Assembly: GCA_004293725.1 (NCBI GenBank)
Contig: REAW01000008.1
Coordinates: 1 to 64,000, forward strand
Reading direction: 5' to 3'
Length of the DNA stretch: 64,000 nt
Origin: Curvibacter sp.
Lineage (GTDB): Bacteria > Pseudomonadota > Gammaproteobacteria > Burkholderiales > Burkholderiaceae_C
How positions within the stretch are numbered: position 1 is the stretch's first letter; every line of letters starts with the position of its first letter. Shown in pieces: positions 57,296 to 64,000 of this stretch. Position numbers and translations under genes: made by a program. The notes under the pieces are model-generated. The model made no database searches and was not told where the DNA came from. It saw only the letters and a list, made by a program, of their open reading frames with translations.

Positions 57296-58761
57296 ATGCG
57301 CATCCTGCAAGTCAGTGCCGAAATTTTTCCGTTGCTCAAAACCGGGGGGCTTGCCGATATTGCCGGTGCATTGCCCGCTGCCCTGCAAGCGGCGGGTTGC
57401 GACATTCGTGTCTTGTTGCCGGGCTTTCCCGCCATTTGCGCAGGGCTGGAAGGCGCAGCACCCGTAGGCAGCTTTGCCATGCCCTGGGGCGAGCGGGTGG
57501 AAGTGGTCTACGGCACCTTGCCTGCGTTGGCCCGCGATGGACGCACGCTAGGCGCCTATGTGCTCTTGGCCCCTGGCCTGTATGACCGGCCTGGTAATCC
57601 GTACGAAGATGCGCGCAAGCAACCCTATGGCGACAACCACCGGCGCTTTGCGGCGCTGGGGCTGGCCGCTGCCCATGTGGCCTACGGGCTTGATGCCCAA
57701 TGGCGCCCCCAGTTGGTGCACAGCCACGACTGGCATGCCGCGTTGGCTCCAGCCAGCCTGGCCCTGTGGAACGAAGGGCAGGGCCCGCGCGTTCCATCGG
57801 TCTACACCGTACACAACCTGGCCTACCAAGGCGTGTTTGGCCCCGAGCACTTTGGCGACTTGGGGCTGCCGGGGCGCGCCTTTCATGTGCATGGCATGGA
57901 GTTTCATGGCCAGCTCTCGTTCATGAAAGCCGGGCTGTACTACGCCAACCACATCACCACTGTCAGCCCCACCTACGCCCATGAAATCCAGGGGCCAGAA
58001 CAGGGCTGTGGCTTAGACGGCTTGCTGCGCGCGCGCAACCAGCAGCTCAGTGGCATCCTGAACGCGGTAGACGACAGCGTGTGGAACCCCTCTGCGGACA
58101 CACTGATTGCCTACCCTTTTGACATGCGCCGCATGGCTGGAAAGGCGCAAAACAAGGCGGTGCTCCAGGCAGAAATGGGCCTTGCGCTGGAGCCCGATGC
58201 CCCGCTATTTGCCGTGGTGAGCCGCCTCACCGACCAAAAAGGCCTGCCACTGGTGCTTGCCGCAGTTGACGAAATCGTCTCCCGTGGCGGCCAGTTGCTG
58301 GTGCTGGGCAGTGGTGAGACCGGGCTGGAACAAGCGTTTGTGGCCCAAGCCATGGCCCATTCAGGGCGTGTGTCCGTCAAGCTGGGCTATGACGAAACCT
58401 TTGCCCACCGCATCTTTGCGGGCAGCGATGTGACCCTCGTCCCCTCGCGTTTTGAACCCTGCGGCCTGACCCAGATGTATGGCCTGAAGTACGGCAGCTT
58501 GCCCTTGGTGCGCCGTGTTGGCGGCCTGGCCGACACCGTGGTCGACAGCGATTTGGAGACCCTGGAAGACCGCACCGCCACAGGCTTTGTGTTTAACGAC
58601 TTTGATGAAACCCAGTACCGCCGCGCGGTACGACGTGCCTTTGCGCTGTACCACCGCAAAACCGAATGGAACCGCGTGCGCCAGACCGGCATGAAGCTTG
58701 CCTTCGACTGGACTACCGCCGCCGGGCACTACACCGCGCTTTACCAAAAGCTGATCCAAGC

Positions 58762-58765
<4 letters not shown>
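57296..58765 (+). CDS. glgA: Glycogen synthase (ADP-glucose type)
   Basis: The protein has 489 aa and is a GT5 glycosyltransferase that extends alpha-1,4 glucan from ADP-glucose. N-terminal [30 protein letters not shown] carries the KTGGLAD motif that binds ADP-glucose. [11 protein letters not shown] and [16 protein letters not shown] are further family motifs, and [33 protein letters not shown] contains the second catalytic Glu. The start at 57296 (ATG) is preferred to TTG at 57290. The stop overlaps glgP by 4 nt (ATGA). Confidence 0.96.
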
Positions 58766-61239
<2,474 letters not shown>

Positions 61240-61261
61240 TGGAAAGCTGGAGGCGGATTTA

Positions 61262-61316
61262 TGCCAAATATGCCTCTGGCGCCTGTGGAATATGCGCGAG
61301 TAGCTATGAATTCAGG
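61262..61316 (-). repeat. Dispersed ~60-bp repeat, copy C
   Basis: On the minus strand, the right half (GCTACTCGCGCATATTCCAC and onward to CCAGAGGC) closely matches the ygiQ copy. The left half contains GAATTC-ATAG in place of AATTCAGGAG. The TAG stop of the DUF1294 gene (61304-61306) falls inside this copy, so the repeat supplies the end of that gene. Confidence 0.65.
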
Positions 61317-61984
61317 AGTGGTTTGATCCGGTCCCAAAACAAATAGGCGCATAGTGCACCGAGGTGCACCCACACCGTCAACCAATACATCGCCTGAAAA
61401 CCGGGCTTGACGGTTTTGTGTCGCAACACCTGCTGCGCCAATCGCGCGGCGGGCCAGCCGCCTGACAAGCCAAAGAGGTGCAAGGTATCTTCTTTCGTGC
61501 GCCATTGGCGTTTCCGGGCGGCATGCTTGTCCACCCAGTAGGCAAAGAATGTTGTTGCGTTAATGATCAACGCGCCTGCCAAGGCAATAGCCGGGATGCG
61601 GTGCTGCAGTACACCCCAAACCAACAAAATTGCCCAAATCAAGGACAGGCTGCCGACACCCATCGCAGACGGAGCGGGTGCGTTCTTAGAGGCAGCCCAA
61701 TTGTTAGCCTGATGGGGTGGCCGTGATTTCACTGGAGTCCGCTGCGTACCGCTGAGCGCAGCAGGCATGGACGAATAGGCCTGCATTGCCCTAACTGCCA
61801 TGGCTCTGGGGCCCTTGCCACCCACATGGATTTCTTCAAAATCAACGGTGGAATTGATGGGTGGCTGCATGCCACCCGCACAGTCACGAATATGAAAAAA
61901 GATGTCCTGACTGGTTGCATTGCAGCGTATGAAGCCGAACCCTCGCTGATCGTCCCAGCGGACCACTTTCCCCTGCTTTTTCAT
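61304..61984 (-). CDS. Cold-shock domain fused to DUF1294 membrane domain
   Basis: The protein has 226 aa. Residues 1-66 are an OB-fold cold-shock-like domain: KKQGKVVRWDDQRGFGFIRCNATSQDIFFHIRDC has the RNP1-like GFGFI and RNP2-like IFFHI motifs. Residues 67-110 are a disordered linker. Residues 115-220 are a DUF1294 membrane domain with hydrophobic helices. FAYWVDKHAARKRQWRTKEDTLHLFGLSGGWPAARLAQQVLRHKTVKPGFQAMYW is its signature. Function is unknown, and the fusion suggests nucleic-acid binding at the membrane. The C-terminal residues (KPLLNS) come from the repeat described above. Confidence 0.9.
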   Translation of the reverse strand: MKKQGKVVRWDDQRGFGFIRCNATSQDIFFHIRDCAGGMQPPINSTVDFEEIHVGGKGPRAMAVRAMQAYSSMPAALSGTQRTPVKSRPPHQANNWAASKNAPAPSAMGVGSLSLIWAILLVWGVLQHRIPAIALAGALIINATTFFAYWVDKHAARKRQWRTKEDTLHLFGLSGGWPAARLAQQVLRHKTVKPGFQAMYWLTVWVHLGALCAYLFWDRIKPLLNS

Positions 61985-62041
61985 GAATCCCCTTGTCAGC
62001 GTCCACCGCTGTATTGCGGCGTAGCACTTAATGGTCGATGG

Positions 62042-62755
62042 TTAGCCAGCCAGCGACACGTAGACGTTCTGCACGTCGTCGTTGCCGTCAATGGCGGCCA
62101 GGAAGGCTTCTACTTCTTCCAGCGCTTCGGCGCTCAGGCTTGCGGGGTCGACAGGGTTTTTGGCTTTGTAGCCCAGCTTGGCGGACAACACGTTGAAGCC
62201 GAAGTTGGGCAGGGCGCGGCTCACCAGGTCCAGGTCGGTGGGGTCGGTGTAGAACACGGTGTTGCCTTCTTCATCGCCCGGCTCAAAGTCTTGTGCGCCG
62301 GCCTCAATGGCTGCCACTTCGGCGTCCGAGTCGGCAGCGGTGGGAGCGGCTTCGATCATGCCCAGGTGGTTGAAGTCCCACGCTACCGAGCCGCTGGTGC
62401 CCAGCTGGCCTTTGCGGAACAGCACGCGCATTTCGGGGGCGGTGCGTTTCACGTTGTCGGTCAGGCACTCCACCATCACGGCCACCTGGTGCGGGGCAAA
62501 GCCTTCGTAAATCACGTGTTCGTAGTGCACCACTTCGCCGCTCAGGCCTGCGCCTTTTTTAATGGCACGGTCCAGCGTGTCTTTGGGCATGGAGACTTTG
62601 CGGGCCTGCTCCACCACCAGGCGCAATTTGGAGTTTGCCGCCGGGTCCGCGCCGCCGCGGGCGGCCACGGTAATTTCTTTCACCAGCTTGGTAAACAGCT
62701 TGCCCTTGGCGTCAGCGACCAGTGCTTTGCCTTTTGCTTTCCATTGCGCGCCCAT
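62042..62755 (-). CDS. yebC: YebC/PmpR-family regulator
   Basis: The protein has 237 aa. YebC-type proteins act as DNA-binding regulators or, in recent work, help ribosomes through proline-rich stretches. The N-terminus lacks the common MAGHSKW start and begins [68 protein letters not shown], typical of a shorter YebC branch. [38 protein letters not shown] and [15 protein letters not shown] are the other conserved blocks. It is transcribed away from the CaiB gene region in the same strand, with 44 bp between. Confidence 0.9.
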   Translation of the reverse strand: MGAQWKAKGKALVADAKGKLFTKLVKEITVAARGGADPAANSKLRLVVEQARKVSMPKDTLDRAIKKGAGLSGEVVHYEHVIYEGFAPHQVAVMVECLTDNVKRTAPEMRVLFRKGQLGTSGSVAWDFNHLGMIEAAPTAADSDAEVAAIEAGAQDFEPGDEEGNTVFYTDPTDLDLVSRALPNFGFNVLSAKLGYKAKNPVDPASLSAEALEEVEAFLAAIDGNDDVQNVYVSLAG

Positions 62756-62799
62756 AGCGAATCTTTCTGTGTTGTTTGAAACGAATTTTACTTGGCGGG

Positions 62800-63714
62800 C
62801 TAGGGCAGGGTGTACAGCGGAATGTCCTTGGCGGTGGCCAGGGCGTCGAGTTGTTGGCGGGTTTTGCCTGCCAGGTAGGCGGCGATGGCGGTGTGCGTCT
62901 CGGGGGCGAACATGGCCAGGATGTGGGATTGTCGCAGACCCACTTCGGCTGCCAGTGCTGCGGCAAAGTGCGGCTCCAGTGCGGCCAGCGCCACACGGCC
63001 GTCTTGGCAGGGGTAGACCCGGTAGCCCGCATGGCCGCCACCCACGGCAGCGCCCTTGCTGGTCAGGCCCCAGGTGCGTGGCAAGGCCAGATAAGCCGCA
63101 GCTACGGACAAAGCCACCTCTTGGTAGACGCCTTTGCCTTGTTGCAGTTGCAGCAGGCGGGCCTGCAGCACGGCTTCAGAGGCCATGAGCGAGCCGCCCA
63201 TGTCGGCATACAGCGTGGGCGGCAGGTCCAGGCCGGTCACAAGCTGGTTTTCTGCCAGGTAGGTCAAGTCGTGGCCGGGCTCTTCGGCACGGGCGCCGGG
63301 CGCTCCCACAATGGCCACCACGCTGAGCTGGGGGTAGTGCTTGTGCAGCGCCTTCCACTCCAGCCCCAGCTTTTTGAGGGCCGACGGGCGGAAGGAGGTG
63401 AGCAGGATGTCGGTTTTTGCCAGCGCCTTGTGCAAGGTCTTTTGCCCAGCCTCGGTCTTGAGGTCTGCGCTGGTGGTCTTCATGCCCGCGTGCATCACCT
63501 CGTAGGCGGCACGGTTGTACAAGCCCATGGGGTCGCCGCTGGTACCTTGGGGCGCGCTAGGGTGGGGCGGCGGCTCCAGCTTCATGCAGGTGGCGCCCAT
63601 GTCGCGGCAGCGCATCAGCGCGGCTGGGCCCGGCAGATTGAGCGCCAGGCTCAGAATGCGCACGCCCTTGAGTGGGCGCAAACCGGGGCTTTTGACCGTG
63701 TTGGCTGGGGTCAT
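62800..63714 (-). CDS. CaiB/BaiF-family CoA-transferase (racemase-like)
   Basis: The protein has 304 aa, shorter than the usual 360-430 aa of the family. [35 protein letters not shown] is the N-terminal CoA-binding signature and [12 protein letters not shown] contains the catalytic-type Asp. The family includes alpha-methylacyl-CoA racemases and formyl-CoA transferases. The ending KDIPLYTLP lacks the long C-terminal extension. The start at 63714 follows AGGAGA, while the open frame reaches 63996 in a poor leader. Substrate is not evident. Confidence 0.85.
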   Translation of the reverse strand: MTPANTVKSPGLRPLKGVRILSLALNLPGPAALMRCRDMGATCMKLEPPPHPSAPQGTSGDPMGLYNRAAYEVMHAGMKTTSADLKTEAGQKTLHKALAKTDILLTSFRPSALKKLGLEWKALHKHYPQLSVVAIVGAPGARAEEPGHDLTYLAENQLVTGLDLPPTLYADMGGSLMASEAVLQARLLQLQQGKGVYQEVALSVAAAYLALPRTWGLTSKGAAVGGGHAGYRVYPCQDGRVALAALEPHFAAALAAEVGLRQSHILAMFAPETHTAIAAYLAGKTRQQLDALATAKDIPLYTLP

Positions 63715-63729
63715 GGTGATCTCCTGATT

Positions 63730-63785
63730 GCTATCAAAAAAGTAGCTATTGGCGCAAGTAGTAAAAGCGCTAGAGCCTGTTTTTG
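63730..63785 (+). repeat. Dispersed ~60-bp repeat, copy D
   Basis: This copy (GCTATCAAAAAAGTAGCTAT ... GGCGCAAGTAG ... GCGCTAGAGCC) is the most divergent of the four but keeps the order and spacing of the conserved words. It lies between the CoA-transferase start and the flavodoxin stop, i.e. at a gene boundary. Confidence 0.6.
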
Positions 63786-63793
63786 TTAATTTT

Positions 63794-64000
63794 TTAGGCA
63801 GCGGGTGCCAGTTGGGCAGCCCATGCCGTGAGCCACGCCACTGCGTCGTCTTCCGGCTGGGTCGTTTCCAAGGCGTCCAGCACGCAGATGTCGCCCACGC
63901 GCTGGGCGCCCAGGTCGCGCAGGCGCTCGTCGAACTGTTTGCCGCCGCCCAAAAAACTGTCGCCATAGCTGCTGTCGCCCAGTGCCACCAAGCCAAAGCG
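63794..64000 (-). CDS. Flavodoxin-like protein, C-terminal fragment (5' end outside window)
   Basis: Sixty-eight residues are visible. FGLVALGDSSYGDSFLGGGKQFDERLRDLGAQRVGDI is the FMN-binding 90s loop region of flavodoxins of the MioC/sulfite-reductase/P450-reductase type, where the ALGDSSY motif is diagnostic. The frame stays open to the right edge, so N-terminal FMN phosphate loop and start lie outside. The short tail after the flavodoxin fold argues for a single-domain flavodoxin rather than a larger reductase. Confidence 0.85.
   Translation of the reverse strand, partial: RFGLVALGDSSYGDSFLGGGKQFDERLRDLGAQRVGDICVLDALETTQPEDDAVAWLTAWAAQLAPAA

Noticed and set aside
62776-63789. Plus-strand frame opposite the CoA-transferase gene
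   Set aside because: The minus-strand product has the CaiB/BaiF signature and a good ribosome-binding site, so this is its shadow.
63715-63996. Longer N-terminus of the CoA-transferase
   Set aside because: The leader is Trp/Ser/Ala-rich shadow sequence of the flavodoxin gene. The ATG at 63714 has AGGAGA and matches the family start.

Overview
The window looks like a chromosomal segment from a betaproteobacterium of the order Burkholderiales, most likely family Comamonadaceae (Rhodoferax/Polaromonas-like). This is an inference from protein style and gene neighbourhoods (lptG-lptF facing pepA-holC, an aotJQMOP-type transporter, a complete glg cluster) and from short dispersed repeats I associate with that family. 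Most of it is dense and housekeeping. Genes are packed with 4-nt or shorter overlaps, and many starts are GTG or TTG.

Layout. 1-2701: the 3' end of clpB, a FliD-C-like orphan and a 2-oxoglutarate/Fe(II) oxygenase. 2732-11548: a nucleoside and pseudouridine salvage island. Ribokinase and nucleoside hydrolase run leftwards; psuK, psuG and a four-gene BMP-type ABC importer run rightwards. Both arms end in ribose 5-phosphate. 11560-25564: a degenerate receiver protein, mnmC (with an apparently dead methyltransferase half), yggX, dsbB, ppk2, argA, hrpA (with two repeat-derived linkers), a PQQ sugar dehydrogenase, an aminotransferase, cysB and a CbiX-like protein. 25561-30209: lptG-lptF diverging from pepA-holC-small ORF, then tRNA-Ser(GGA) with a strong terminator. 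30568-34559: DUF427, an MFS transporter, SelO and a DUF2007 zinc-ribbon protein.

34662-36728 is the most unusual part. A 1702-bp IS1595-family element (24-bp perfect terminal inverted repeats, 8-bp target duplication) carries its transposase and a convergent YafQ/DinJ-type toxin-antitoxin pair. It sits exactly inside the 8-bp core of what was a perfect LexA box (TACTGT-N8-ACAGTA). It therefore separates a sigma70 promoter from a two-gene micro-operon (64 aa and 34 aa, ATGA-coupled) that was presumably SOS-regulated and that I do not recognise.

36765-47062: a DUF1501/DUF1800 pair, an acyltransferase, a four-PAS diguanylate cyclase and an arginine/ornithine-type ABC importer with an embedded AotO hydrolase. 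47331-49760: a YgiQ radical SAM protein with a dispersed repeat inserted in frame. 49941-61239: a complete glycogen cluster, glgB-glgX-pgm-glgC-glgA-glgP. 61304-64000: a cold-shock/DUF1294 fusion, YebC, a CaiB/BaiF CoA-transferase and the end of a flavodoxin gene.

Two themes recur. Both ABC importers have a strong terminator hairpin right after the binding-protein gene, which should make that protein more abundant than the membrane parts. Short palindromic or dispersed repeats occur at gene ends and, in hrpA and ygiQ, inside coding sequence without breaking the frame.
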